64,000 nt of DNA. It comes from Flavobacterium sp. (GTDB taxonomy: Bacteria > Bacteroidota > Bacteroidia > Flavobacteriales > Flavobacteriaceae). Location: contig NZ_JAIXSL010000017.1 in assembly GCF_027484705.1 (NCBI RefSeq), positions 62,001-126,000 of the forward strand, in the 5' to 3' direction. The notes beneath the pieces are model-generated. The model worked only from the letters and a program-made list of their open reading frames with translations. It did not search any database and had not been told where the DNA came from. Every line of letters starts with the position of its first letter. Position 1 is the first letter of the stretch. Shown here piece by piece: positions 27,309 through 35,874 of this stretch. The position numbers and the translations under genes were made by a program.

Positions 27309-27340
27309 AAAAATCCCGATGCGAATCGGGATTTTTTTTG
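27309..27340 (+). terminator. Rho-independent terminator of the C1 peptidase gene
   Basis: AAATCCCGAT (27311-27320), loop GCGA, ATCGGGATTT (27325-27334), then further T residues. It may also serve the convergent gene, whose stop is at 27350. Confidence 0.9.
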
Positions 27341-27349
27341 GAATTTTAT

Positions 27350-27691
27350 TTACTCAAACTCTTCGTATACTCTCAAAGTTTCGCGGGTAATTTTTCTTTG
27401 GCTTAAGGACAACTCGCGCATTGATTCCACGCCTTTTTTAGCGCAACGGTTGATGTGTTTTAAGCCACTCGATAATTCCTCTAATTTTTTGGCTTCGATG
27501 GCGGTCAGTTTGCTTTTTATTTGGGAAACAAATTCGGTAAAATCTGAATATACCTGGTGGTGTTCGTCAAATTCGGACTTTAGTTCCTCGAAAGATTCCT
27601 TGATGTCGCGGCTTAAATCATTCGAATAATATTCGCTTTTATCGCGAAATTCCTGAATCATTCTTTTGGTATTGTTTCTAAATAATCCCAT
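27350..27691 (-). CDS. Small cytoplasmic coiled-coil protein of unknown function
   Basis: The ATG at 27691 (MGLFRNNTKRMI) gives 113 residues; another ATG lies two codons earlier. There is no signal peptide or membrane helix. The sequence is highly charged and helical throughout (RDIKESFEELKSEFDEHH, KLTAIEAKKLEELSSGLKH), so a coiled coil is likely. I do not recognise a family. It is monocistronic and sits between the peptidase and the efflux operon. Confidence 0.7.
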   Translation of the reverse strand: MGLFRNNTKRMIQEFRDKSEYYSNDLSRDIKESFEELKSEFDEHHQVYSDFTEFVSQIKSKLTAIEAKKLEELSSGLKHINRCAKKGVESMRELSLSQRKITRETLRVYEEFE

Positions 27692-27814
27692 AATCATTAT
27701 GCTTTAAAAATGACTTAATTGATTTATTATCAATCAAATGTAAAGATAAATTTTTTAAGTAGGAATGCGTTTGTTAATAAAATCGATAAGTTGTCAATCT
27801 AAACCGACAAGCTG

Positions 27815-29404
27815 TCAATGCATCGCTTCTGACATGTCGACTTTCGATTTTCCTTTTTTGATGAACAGGATGATCGGAATACAACAAAGGAACATCAACC
27901 CGAGATACCAGAAAATATCCATATACGACATCACAGTGCTTTGTTTTGTTACTGAAAAATCCATGATTTGGTAGGCTTTTGCCAATGCCTCATTAGGACT
28001 GAACCCTTTCGCCATGAAACTTTTTTGAAGTTGGATGACGCGCTGTTGCACTTCAATTTTAGTGACATCCAAATTCGCAATCAAATCCACGCGGTGTTTT
28101 TGCGAAAAACGCGTGATATAAGTCGTGATGATCGCAATCCCAAAAGAACCGCCCAACTGACGCATCATTCCTGTAAACGCCGCGCCTTCTCCGATGCTTT
28201 TCCCTTTAAGGGTTGACAAAGCCATCGTCGTAATCGGAACGAACAATAAGCCAAGTCCGATACCGCGCATGATTAAAGGCCAAAACATATGTTCGACGCC
28301 TGTATCCGGTGTGATGACATTATACATCCAAAAAGTAAAGCCAAAGAAAATCGCAAAACCAAGAGCCACAAGATAGGCCTGAGGCACACCTTTCTGAATC
28401 AGGTTCCCAATAATCGGCATCATGAAAGCGGTTGTAATCGATCCCGGAATCAACAGCAATCCCGCATCGGTGGCCGTCCAGCCTAGAATTTGTTGCGTAT
28501 AGATCGGAATCACCAAAGTCGATCCGTATAGACCAAAACCAAGGATAAAACACATCGCCGTTCCGACGCGCAGGTTTCCATCTTTCAAAACCCGAAGATT
28601 TACAATCGGATTTTCATAGGTCATTTCGCGCCAGATGAATGCTAAAAATCCTAATACGCTTACAATACTCAATGTCACAATGACCTCGTCGTTGAACCAG
28701 TCGTCCTGTTGGCCGTGTTCCAATACAAATTGCAACGATCCGATGAACGCCGCCAGAAACAAAATGCCCCACCAATCCACTTGATGCGCTTTGAGTTTTT
28801 CTCCATATTTTGGGCTTTTTACAAAAGTCAAGGTTAGGAAAGTAGCGATGATTCCAAGCGGAATATTGATGTAAAATATATAAGGCCACGAGAAATTATC
28901 GACGAGATAACCACCTAAAGGCGGGCCTAAAGTCGGGCCAACAATCACGCCCATTCCATAAATAGCTTGCGCCATACCGCGTTTTGCAGCAGGATAACTT
29001 TCAGTAATAATCGTTTGAGCGGTCACCAGTAACGCACCGCCACCCAAACCTTGGATGAAACGGAAAGCCACGAGTTCCCAGATATTGTCTGCATTCCCGC
29101 AAAGGAATGAGGCCGTGGTGAATATGATGATCGAAACCGCAAAATAATTCTGCCGTCCGAATTGTTGTGAAAGCCAGCTCGTCATCGGGATGACGATAAC
29201 GTTCGCAATCGCGTAAGCTGTAATCACCCAAGCCACATCGTTGAGCGTAGCGCCGAGACTTCCACGCATGTCGGTCAGCGCTACGTTGACAATCGTGGTA
29301 TCGACGATCTCAAGCAATGCGCACATCACCGCAGTGATCGTAATGATCACACGGCGGAATCCGTATTCTACTAAATCATCGGCCTGAACAGTTGGTGCTG
29401 CCAT
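27815..29404 (-). CDS. DHA2-family MFS multidrug transporter (EmrB-like)
   Basis: The 529-residue protein is an inner-membrane drug:proton antiporter of the 14-helix DHA2 group. It shows LEIVDTTIVNVALTDM (motif D1, helix 1), WLSQQFGRQNYF (motif A) and GLGGGALLVTAQTII. GMGVIVGPTLGPPLGGYLVDNFSWPYIFYINIPLG covers motif C and the following loop. It works with the HlyD-type adaptor and TolC channel encoded just upstream in the same operon (TetR-TolC-HlyD-MFS). A copy of the dispersed hairpin repeat fills the 130 bp between the adaptor and this gene. Confidence 0.93.
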   Translation of the reverse strand: MAAPTVQADDLVEYGFRRVIITITAVMCALLEIVDTTIVNVALTDMRGSLGATLNDVAWVITAYAIANVIVIPMTSWLSQQFGRQNYFAVSIIIFTTASFLCGNADNIWELVAFRFIQGLGGGALLVTAQTIITESYPAAKRGMAQAIYGMGVIVGPTLGPPLGGYLVDNFSWPYIFYINIPLGIIATFLTLTFVKSPKYGEKLKAHQVDWWGILFLAAFIGSLQFVLEHGQQDDWFNDEVIVTLSIVSVLGFLAFIWREMTYENPIVNLRVLKDGNLRVGTAMCFILGFGLYGSTLVIPIYTQQILGWTATDAGLLLIPGSITTAFMMPIIGNLIQKGVPQAYLVALGFAIFFGFTFWMYNVITPDTGVEHMFWPLIMRGIGLGLLFVPITTMALSTLKGKSIGEGAAFTGMMRQLGGSFGIAIITTYITRFSQKHRVDLIANLDVTKIEVQQRVIQLQKSFMAKGFSPNEALAKAYQIMDFSVTKQSTVMSYMDIFWYLGLMFLCCIPIILFIKKGKSKVDMSEAMH

Positions 29405-29450
29405 ATTGGATTTTCTTTTTGAGCATTAAAAGTAAATTGGTGTACGATTG

Positions 29451-29536
29451 CGCTAGCCCTGATAGCAGCGATATCCTTTTGTGCCGGCGTTCGGCGCAAA
29501 AGATTTAGCGGATAGCAGGATCAGCTTCTGAAAAAA
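29451..29536 (+). repeat. Dispersed hairpin repeat, copy 2
   Basis: It begins CGCTAGCCCTGATAGCAGCG and ends GCGGATAGCAGGATCAGC, with central hairpin CTTTTGTGCCG, loop GCGTT, CGGCGCAAAAG. It lies between the adaptor stop and the MFS start, inside the efflux operon and antisense to it, so the hairpin is part of the operon mRNA. Confidence 0.85.
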
Positions 29537-30616
29537 TTACTTCAAATGAACGTCTACATCCGCATTCATGCCCGGACGCAACAGTTTGATTTTTTCGATA
29601 TCGTTGTTCGTATCGAGCGTGATTTTTACAGGCAATCGTTGGATCGTTTTGACGAAATTTCCAGTAGCATTATCAGGCGGAAGCAACGAAAAGCGCGAAC
29701 CAGTAGCAGGCGAGAACGAAGCAATCGTGCCTTCGAATTCCGTGTCAGGATAAGCATCGACCTTGATGGAAACCTTTTGGCCGGCGACCATTTTGTTGAG
29801 TTGCGTTTCCTTGAAGTTGGCGATTACCCATGCTTCGGCGTTGTTGATGATGTAGAACAACGACTGTCCGGGTTGCAAATATTGGCCAGGTTGTATGCTG
29901 ATTTTGGAAACTTGTCCGTCAATCGCTGCGGTGACTACGGTGTAATTGAGGTTCAGTTTCGCAGCGTCCAATTGGGCTTGCGCTTTTTTGATGTTGGCGG
30001 CGGCGACGTCGGTTTGTTTTCCGCTGACATTCGATTTGGCTTCGATCACGGTTTTTTGGTAAGCGCTGGCTTTTTGCTGTTGCTGTAAAATACGCAATTG
30101 GCTTTCGGCTTCTTGTTTGGCGGCTAAAGCTTGTTCGAATTGCTGTTTGGTGATCGTGTGGTTTTTATACAAATTGTTGTAACGTTCGAAATCATTCGTA
30201 GCCAAACCCAATCGAATTTTGGCGGTTTCGATGTTGCCCGAGGCAGATTTTACATTCGCATCTGATGCGGAAATATTTGCGGAAGCACCCTGAACGTCGG
30301 CTTTTGCGGCGGCATAACTTCCTTGTGCGGCTACTAACGCGGCTTCGGCTTCCTCGACTTTTACGATATAATCTTTGTTGTCGATCGTGAATAAAGTGTC
30401 GCCTTTCTTTACGAAATCATTGTCTTTGACATACACTTTGGTCACATAACCGCTTATTCTTGGAATGATCGGGTTCATGTTTTTCTCAATCTGCGCATCG
30501 TCTGTGGTTTCGTGGGCGCGAGAATGTAAGAATTTATAAACGCCGTAAGTGCCGCCTGCGAGAATCAATACGGAGAAAATGATGATGAATTTCTTGTTGG
30601 TTTTTTTTGCTTCCAT
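29537..30616 (-). CDS. HlyD/EmrA-family periplasmic adaptor
   Basis: The 359-residue membrane-fusion protein has one N-terminal transmembrane helix (about 9-28), a split biotinyl-lipoyl domain (IIPRISGYVTKVYVKDNDFVKKGDTLF and IDGQVSKISIQPGQYLQPGQSLF), a long alpha-helical hairpin between them (about 80-215) and a beta-barrel domain. It links the MFS pump in the inner membrane with TolC. It begins 4 bp after the TolC stop. Confidence 0.94.
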   Translation of the reverse strand: MEAKKTNKKFIIIFSVLILAGGTYGVYKFLHSRAHETTDDAQIEKNMNPIIPRISGYVTKVYVKDNDFVKKGDTLFTIDNKDYIVKVEEAEAALVAAQGSYAAAKADVQGASANISASDANVKSASGNIETAKIRLGLATNDFERYNNLYKNHTITKQQFEQALAAKQEAESQLRILQQQQKASAYQKTVIEAKSNVSGKQTDVAAANIKKAQAQLDAAKLNLNYTVVTAAIDGQVSKISIQPGQYLQPGQSLFYIINNAEAWVIANFKETQLNKMVAGQKVSIKVDAYPDTEFEGTIASFSPATGSRFSLLPPDNATGNFVKTIQRLPVKITLDTNNDIEKIKLLRPGMNADVDVHLK

Positions 30617-30620
30617 GATG

Positions 30621-31958
30621 TTAGTTTTTGCTGAGATTGAAGGATTCCAAAAGTTGGCCTGTAGTGTTTAGTAATTCGTAATATTTTAAAGCGACGTTGG
30701 CTTTGGCATTCGCAAGGTTGATTTTGGCACTTAAGGCATCGACGTCGGCTTCGAGCAAATCATTGGTGTTTGACAATCCGTTTTCATATTTGTCTTTGAC
30801 GATTCGGAAATTTTCAGAAGATTGTATGACGGATTCGCTGTAAACCTTATCTTGTTTGACGGCAAGTTCGTAATCTTCCTGCGCATTTTTGATTTGTATT
30901 TTGACGGCGTCGGTGAGTTCGGCTTCCTGTTTTTGAAGTTCAATCGCTTTGCTTTTGGCGACTTTGACGTCTTTGCCGTTTTTGAATAATGAAGACAAGT
31001 TATATGATACTCCAACACCAACATTCATGGCATTAGAAACGGTCAAAGCGTTTTGAATGTCAAGCGCAATGTAACCGGCACTTAGCGATAGGGCAGGATA
31101 ATAACCGCTTTTGGCCACTTTAATTTCAGACTCACTCGCTTTTTCGAGCGAACGGATTGAAGCAACATCATCGCGTTTTTCAATCGCTTCGGCTTCGGTT
31201 TTTGGAAGGTTATTGAACAGATTAGGATCAATGTTACTCGGACTTACTACGACTTGCGTGTTCGAATTCATTTTCAATAAAGTAATCAGACGGAAATTGA
31301 TCATCTTAAGGTTTTTCTCGGCCTCGTCTAAATTCAATTGGATTCTCGAAACCTGCAGTTGTGATTTCAACAAATCGTTTCTGGCGATGATGCCGTTTTG
31401 TTCCAAAGCTGTAAAATCAGTGACGCGTTGTTGGCTGCTTTTGAGGCTTTCCTTTAAAAGTTCGACGGTTTGCTGCGCTTTGTATAAGGCGGCGTAATAT
31501 TCAATAACCTGAATTGCAGTTTCCGATTTCGAGTGTTCGGCACTCGCGACTTCCGATTGGTAAAGATGTTCCGAAGCGTCAATGCTGTTTTTGAGTTTAA
31601 AACCTGAGAACAAAGGCAGACCGACATTGGCTTGACCTAACATCAACTGATTCACCGGTTTTGATGCGCCTGAAGTACTGCCCGAATTTGAATTCGATTG
31701 GCTTTTGATATTGATATTGGCATTCGTCAAACGCATGTATTGCCCCGAAAGTTTGACATCAGGGTACTGATTGTTCTGCACGACTTGCTTTTCGAATTTT
31801 TTGGTTTCTACTTTCGCTTTGGCTAGGCCCACGGCATCACTTTTTTCGAGCGCCATGGCTACCGCGTCATGTACTGACATGCTGGTTTTTTGTTGTGCTT
31901 GTATGCTGGAGATTCCAAACAGCAATACTATAAGGAATCTGATGGCGTTAATTTTCAT
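30621..31958 (-). CDS. TolC-family outer-membrane efflux channel
   Basis: I choose the ATG at 31958, where a signal peptide (MKINAIRFLIVLLFG, then SIQAQ) begins; the longer frame overlaps tetR and is unlikely. The 445-residue product has the duplicated OEP domain, with long heptad-like helices and the typical YPDVKLSGQY and YYPALSLSAGY strands. It forms the outer-membrane exit duct for the EmrAB-type pump. Its start overlaps the end of tetR by 11 bp. Confidence 0.92.
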   Translation of the reverse strand: MKINAIRFLIVLLFGISSIQAQQKTSMSVHDAVAMALEKSDAVGLAKAKVETKKFEKQVVQNNQYPDVKLSGQYMRLTNANINIKSQSNSNSGSTSGASKPVNQLMLGQANVGLPLFSGFKLKNSIDASEHLYQSEVASAEHSKSETAIQVIEYYAALYKAQQTVELLKESLKSSQQRVTDFTALEQNGIIARNDLLKSQLQVSRIQLNLDEAEKNLKMINFRLITLLKMNSNTQVVVSPSNIDPNLFNNLPKTEAEAIEKRDDVASIRSLEKASESEIKVAKSGYYPALSLSAGYIALDIQNALTVSNAMNVGVGVSYNLSSLFKNGKDVKVAKSKAIELQKQEAELTDAVKIQIKNAQEDYELAVKQDKVYSESVIQSSENFRIVKDKYENGLSNTNDLLEADVDALSAKINLANAKANVALKYYELLNTTGQLLESFNLSKN

Positions 31959-32583
31959 AAAGAAGCAGGGATTGAATGGTTTGCTGAATGTGTTTGGTGA
32001 GTTCGGTTTTGATGTATTGGTCGTAAGCCGCATCGGATTCTAATCCGAGCATTTCTTCATAATGTGGGCGGTTCATCTGGAAATGGAAAAAAGGTCCAAG
32101 GATGGTGGATGGAATCAGGAAGATGTTGATGTCTTTTCGGAAAACGTTTTCTTTCTGGCCTTCGATGATTATTTTTTTAATGATTTCGAAGTTTTGCTTT
32201 TTGACTTCTGTGAACGATTTGAGATCAAGTTCCCTTTTTTTAGAAGTCAGTTCAAAATGCAGAATCTGGTAAATACATTTGTTTTTATTAATTTGGAAAA
32301 TGTACAATTCTATAAGCTTGTTTATCTTTTCGATGGATGAAATCGCTTCTTTGGACAAAGTTTCCAACTGTAATTTCATATCAGAAGTACGCGAAAAAAT
32401 CAATGATTCGAGCATTTTCTCTTTAGAACCGAAATAGTACGAAACCATCGCGACGTTGATGTGGGCTTCTCTGGCGATATCCCTGATGGAAGTTCCGTCA
32501 AACCCTTTTTCGGCAAACAGCTTTTCAGCCACCTGAAGAATCTGTATTTGTTTTTCGTTTAAATCGTGAGGCATAATAGTCAT
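31948..32583 (-). CDS. TetR-family repressor of the efflux operon
   Basis: The 211-residue protein has an N-terminal TetR HTH (about 12-58, ILQVAEKLFAEKGFDGTSIRDIAREAHINVAMVSYYFGSKEKML) and a helical ligand-binding domain like TetR_C_33 or CecR-type regulators. The ATG at 32583 or the one at 32574 could be used. It is the first gene of the efflux operon and two palindromes lie just in front of it, so it most likely represses its own operon until a drug binds. Confidence 0.93.
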   Translation of the reverse strand: MTIMPHDLNEKQIQILQVAEKLFAEKGFDGTSIRDIAREAHINVAMVSYYFGSKEKMLESLIFSRTSDMKLQLETLSKEAISSIEKINKLIELYIFQINKNKCIYQILHFELTSKKRELDLKSFTEVKKQNFEIIKKIIIEGQKENVFRKDINIFLIPSTILGPFFHFQMNRPHYEEMLGLESDAAYDQYIKTELTKHIQQTIQSLLLYEN

Positions 32584-32598
32584 GTTAAAAACGAGACA

Positions 32599-32637
32599 AA
32601 TTTAAACGTTTGTTTAAATTAAACGATTGTTTAAATT
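32599..32637. promoter_or_regulatory. Tandem TetR operator
   Basis: AATTTAAAC-GTTT-GTTTAAATT (32599-32620) is a perfect 9-bp palindrome around 4 bases. A second palindrome, TTAAAC-GATT-GTTTAA, follows at 32619-32634. Viewed differently, a 17-bp unit is repeated directly (32604-32620, 32621-32637) with one mismatch. It begins 16 bp before the tetR start codon. Confidence 0.7.
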
Positions 32638-32673
32638 TGATTTAACATAATATTAACGGCTACTTAACAAGAT

Positions 32674-33243
32674 TTAATGCTTGACCCAGTTGGCTAATAT
32701 TTGCATGCCATCTGGAGTGAGGACGCTTTCAGGATGGAACTGCACGCCTTTCACATCATAAGTTTTATGACGTAAAGACATGATTTCGCCGTTTTCGCCA
32801 AGCGAAGTAATTTCAAGAATTTCCGGAAAATCCTCAGTGTTAATGACCCACGAATGGTAGCGTCCGACTTCGAACTGCTGATTCAAACCTTCGAAAAGAG
32901 TTTCGTCATTGACCACTACATTGATTTTCGTCGCGACGCCGTGATAGACTTTTTCAAGATTCACAATGCTGCCGCCGAAGACTTCACCAATGGCTTGTTG
33001 GCCTAAGCAAACCCCGAGTATACTTTTGTTTTTCGCATAGGTTTCGATCACCGCTTTTAGCAAACCTGCATCACTAGGAACGCCTGGCCCTGGAGAAAGT
33101 ACAATTTTATCGAAAGGTTTTAATTCATCGAGTTCGAATTCATCATTGCGCAAAACGGTCACTTCACAAAGAAAATCTTCAAAGTAATGCACTAAATTGT
33201 AGGTAAAACTGTCGTAATTATCGATGATGACTACTTTCTTCAT
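32674..33243 (-). CDS. pabA: Glutamine amidotransferase, component II of aminodeoxychorismate/anthranilate synthase
   Basis: The 189-residue class I glutamine amidotransferase provides ammonia from glutamine. Catalytic residues are Cys in GVCLGQQAIGE (near 79) and the His-Glu pair in GVQFHPESVLT (near 170); LSPGPGVPSDAG is also conserved. PabA and TrpG cannot be told apart here by sequence. There is no trp operon nearby and pabB is 18 kb away, so it could serve either or both. It is monocistronic. Confidence 0.9.
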   Translation of the reverse strand: MKKVVIIDNYDSFTYNLVHYFEDFLCEVTVLRNDEFELDELKPFDKIVLSPGPGVPSDAGLLKAVIETYAKNKSILGVCLGQQAIGEVFGGSIVNLEKVYHGVATKINVVVNDETLFEGLNQQFEVGRYHSWVINTEDFPEILEITSLGENGEIMSLRHKTYDVKGVQFHPESVLTPDGMQILANWVKH

Positions 33244-33286
33244 GGTCTTATTTTAGGCGGTTGGGCACTGCAAAAATAGGAAATGA

Positions 33287-33844
33287 TTAATAGGAAAGTT
33301 TCACTTGGAGTTCGAATTCGTCATAAATCGTGCGGTCGCCCAAATCATCAAAGAAACTGCCGGAACCATATTGGATACCAAATTTCGTGCGGTCAATGAT
33401 AAGATTGGCTGTGGCTGTTTTGCCTTTGGTTATTAAATCGAAAGTTACGGGATTGGTTTTTCCTTTGATGGTAAGGTCTGCAGCAATACCATAAGTTCCT
33501 TTGCTTTTGAGCTTGATGGTTTTGAATACCATTTTCGCAGTTTTAAATTCATCAGTTGCGAAGAAATCTGAAGACTTCAAATGGCCTTCGAGTTTTTCTT
33601 TCCCTTTTCCGGTCTGGTCGGTGTTGGTTAAGGTAGTCATATCGACTGTAAAACTGCCGTTGGTTAAGGTTTTACTTTTAAAAGTAAGCGAACCTTCTTT
33701 AAACTTTAAAGAACCTTGATGTTCGCCGGTTATTTTTTTTCCGACCCAAGTGATGGTACTATTCTTAACGTTGATTTTACGAACCTGGGCCGAAACCGAA
33801 CCAATAAAGCAAATGGCTAAGAGCATGAAGAGTGTCTTTTTCAT
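33287..33844 (-). CDS. YceI-family periplasmic lipid-binding protein
   Basis: The 185-residue product has a signal peptide (about 1-19) and one YceI domain (about 22-183, with STITWVGKKITGEHQGSLKF and DRTKFGIQYGSGSFFDDLGDRTIYDEFEL). YceI proteins are lipocalin-like barrels that bind isoprenoid lipids. It is a paralogue of the gene 130 bp upstream, with the same GKK(I/V)TG..G and YGSGSFFD.LGD signatures, but a terminator separates them. Confidence 0.93.
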   Translation of the reverse strand: MKKTLFMLLAICFIGSVSAQVRKINVKNSTITWVGKKITGEHQGSLKFKEGSLTFKSKTLTNGSFTVDMTTLTNTDQTGKGKEKLEGHLKSSDFFATDEFKTAKMVFKTIKLKSKGTYGIAADLTIKGKTNPVTFDLITKGKTATANLIIDRTKFGIQYGSGSFFDDLGDRTIYDEFELQVKLSY

Positions 33845-33918
33845 AATGTCATCTTTAAATAATTGATATTGAGTTCTTTCAAAGTTACGAAAAGATGGTT
33901 ACCAAAAACGAAAGCGCA

Positions 33919-33948
33919 CAAAAAAACCTTGACCGTTAAGTCAAGGTT
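33919..33948 (-). terminator. Rho-independent terminator of the marR-nitroreductase-yceI operon
   Basis: AACCTTGA (33925-33932) and TCAAGGTT (33941-33948) form an 8-bp stem with an 8-base loop, followed on the minus strand by a T run. It lies 26 bp after the stop of the second YceI gene. Confidence 0.82.
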
Positions 33949-33973
33949 CTTTTCAGCAATTTTTCCCAATTTT

Positions 33974-34582
33974 TTAGAACTGTAGGGATACAGCCAAGTC
34001 AAAATTATCAGAAATCGCTTTGTCTCCTAAGTTGTCGAAGAAGCTTCCTGAACCGTATTTGATATCGTATTTCGTTCTGTCAACCACTAGATTCGCTGTC
34101 GCTGTATTTCCTTTTACAGTAATATCGAAAGTAACAGGATTCGTTTTTTCTTTGATTTTTAAATTAGCGGTAACCGTATAAACACCATTGGCTTTTGGAG
34201 TTACTTTTGTAAACATGATGGAAGCCGTAGCAAATTTATCCGTTCCGAAGAAATCATCTGCTTTCAAATGGCCTTCTAATTTTTCTTTTCCTTCGCCGGC
34301 TTTGAGGTCCGTTACTGCGATTGAGTTCATGTCTACGGTAAATTTACCTCTTTCCAATTTATTGTTTTTGAACAATAGGGTACCCTCTTTAAAATTAATG
34401 GTTCCTTCATGCTGGCCGGTTACTTTTTTCCCTGTCCATTTGATGGTGCTTTTGGCTACATCGATATTTTTCCCTTGTGTCTGAGCTTTTTCTTGAGGTG
34501 CTTTGGCTTTAGTTTGCGCTGAAACCAATGTTGTTGATAATGCTGCGAAAGCAATTACTGCGAGTGTTTTTAAGTTTTTCAT
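33974..34582 (-). CDS. YceI-family periplasmic protein, MarR-operon member
   Basis: The 202-residue product has a signal peptide (about 1-22), a polar linker with KAPQEKAQTQG, and a YceI domain (about 38-200, TIKWTGKKVTGQHEGTINFKEG and YGSGSFFDNLGDKAISDNFDL). It is likely an isoprenoid-binding periplasmic barrel. It follows the nitroreductase by 23 bp and so belongs to the marR operon. MarR-nitroreductase-YceI sets respond to quinone-type or oxidative stress in related bacteria, which would fit a quinone-binding role. Confidence 0.92.
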   Translation of the reverse strand: MKNLKTLAVIAFAALSTTLVSAQTKAKAPQEKAQTQGKNIDVAKSTIKWTGKKVTGQHEGTINFKEGTLLFKNNKLERGKFTVDMNSIAVTDLKAGEGKEKLEGHLKADDFFGTDKFATASIMFTKVTPKANGVYTVTANLKIKEKTNPVTFDITVKGNTATANLVVDRTKYDIKYGSGSFFDNLGDKAISDNFDLAVSLQF

Positions 34583-34605
34583 TGTTTGATTTTTATGGTT
34601 ATTAA

Positions 34606-35238
34606 TTATAAAGTTAAAAATAGTTCTTCGTTAGATTTGCGCACTTTGATATAGTGTTGGGTGGCATCTTCTGAATCTCTGTAACCGATAGTGGCAATCA
34701 CTGATGCATTCAACCCGAGTTTGTCTAATCCTAGAATGGTGTTGAATTGAACCGGATCAAAACCTTCCATTGGCGTAACATCAATCTTAAGTTCCGCGGC
34801 AGCATTCAAAAGGTTTCCTAAGGCTAAATAAGTTTGTTTGGAGGTCCAGTTGTTTCTGCTTTCTAAGGGTAATGGTGAGATTTTCGATTTCATAAAATCA
34901 CTGTAACCATTTAAAGCATCAGCTGGTAAGCCTCTTGTAGTGGTTAGGTTTTCTATAGCCTGATCAATTTCGTGGTCTCCAAAATTGGTAATATTAGCAA
35001 AAACTACCAAATGTGAAGCCTCTGTAATTTGGCTTTGTCCCCAAGCTGCTGGTTGCAATTGCGATCTTAATGCTTCGGTTTCAACAAAAATTACTTTGTA
35101 AGGTTGTAATCCGTAGGAAGAAGCTGAAAGCCTGATGGCTTCTTTTAATGTGGCTATATCTTCCGCTGAAACTTTGCGCGTTTTGTCAAATTTTTTGGTG
35201 GCGTAACGCCAATTCTGATTTTCTATAAATCCTGTCAT
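34606..35238 (-). CDS. NAD(P)H-dependent nitroreductase-family oxidoreductase
   Basis: The 210-residue flavoprotein belongs to the NfsB-like nitroreductase group. The N-terminal NWRYATKKFDKTRKVS, the RLSASSYGLQPYKVIFVE and the NLLNAAAELKIDVTPMEGFDP stretches carry the FMN contacts. It probably reduces quinones or nitro compounds in the cytoplasm. It lies 18 bp after marR and is followed by yceI; operators in front of marR suggest induction by the substrate. Confidence 0.93.
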   Translation of the reverse strand: MTGFIENQNWRYATKKFDKTRKVSAEDIATLKEAIRLSASSYGLQPYKVIFVETEALRSQLQPAAWGQSQITEASHLVVFANITNFGDHEIDQAIENLTTTRGLPADALNGYSDFMKSKISPLPLESRNNWTSKQTYLALGNLLNAAAELKIDVTPMEGFDPVQFNTILGLDKLGLNASVIATIGYRDSEDATQHYIKVRKSNEELFLTL

Positions 35239-35256
35239 GATGGTTATGGTGTTAAA

Positions 35257-35715
35257 TTATTTTAATGTTCTATATTTTTCTAGCAATCTGTTGAGTTCCA
35301 ATAATTCTTGCTGAGTGAGGTTTGAAGCGTAAAACTGCTCGTGAGCAGTAACTTTCGGATCGAGTTCTTGCAAAAGTTCTAATCCTTTGTTGGTAATTAA
35401 AATTTCAATCTTTCTACGATTTTCAGGGCAGACTTTTCGGGTTACCAATTCTTTTAGCAACAATTTATCGATCAATCGGGTGGTGTTGCTGTTCTTGGCA
35501 ATCATGCGTTCCTGAATCACACTCATGTTAGCAGGTAAACCTTTCTGACCTCTTAAAATCCGAAGTACATTATATTGTTCTCCAGACAAATCATAAGGTT
35601 TGAGCAATTCGCTAAACTTATCTGCCATAAAATTTTGAGTATACATCAAATTGAGGATGACTCTTTTGGCATCATCAAGGATTACATTTGATTTTATGAT
35701 TTCTTCAATGGTCAT
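35257..35715 (-). CDS. MarR-family transcriptional regulator
   Basis: The 152-residue winged-HTH protein has the MarR form: dimer helices at both ends, a recognition part LSGEQYNVLRILRGQKGLPANMSVIQERMIAKNSNTTRLIDKLLLKELV and the wing VCPENRRKIEILITNKG. It is first in the operon with the nitroreductase and YceI genes. Three palindromes just upstream are likely its binding sites, so it probably represses its own operon. No DUF24-type cysteine is present, so redox sensing would need another mechanism. Confidence 0.93.
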   Translation of the reverse strand: MTIEEIIKSNVILDDAKRVILNLMYTQNFMADKFSELLKPYDLSGEQYNVLRILRGQKGLPANMSVIQERMIAKNSNTTRLIDKLLLKELVTRKVCPENRRKIEILITNKGLELLQELDPKVTAHEQFYASNLTQQELLELNRLLEKYRTLK

Positions 35716-35716
35716 A

Positions 35717-35777
35717 ATTGTAATTACAAAATTTGTAGGTACAAATGTACTGTGTTTTTATATTTGTATATACAAAT
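35717..35777. promoter_or_regulatory. Three MarR-type palindromic operators
   Basis: ATTTGTAGGTACAAAT (35731-35746) and ATTTGTATATACAAAT (35762-35777) are perfect palindromes of the form ATTTGTA-N2-TACAAAT. A third, shorter copy, TTGTAATTACAA, is at 35718-35729. The first site is 2 bp from the marR ATG and the centres are 15 and 31 bp apart. Confidence 0.75.
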
Positions 35778-35874
35778 GTGTGTTATTTTTTTGTTAATTC
35801 TACGGAAAGCTTCCGCATCGCAGGTTTGAAATTGAAAACCAGCAGAAGATTTTATTATTTTTACAGAAAAAAAG

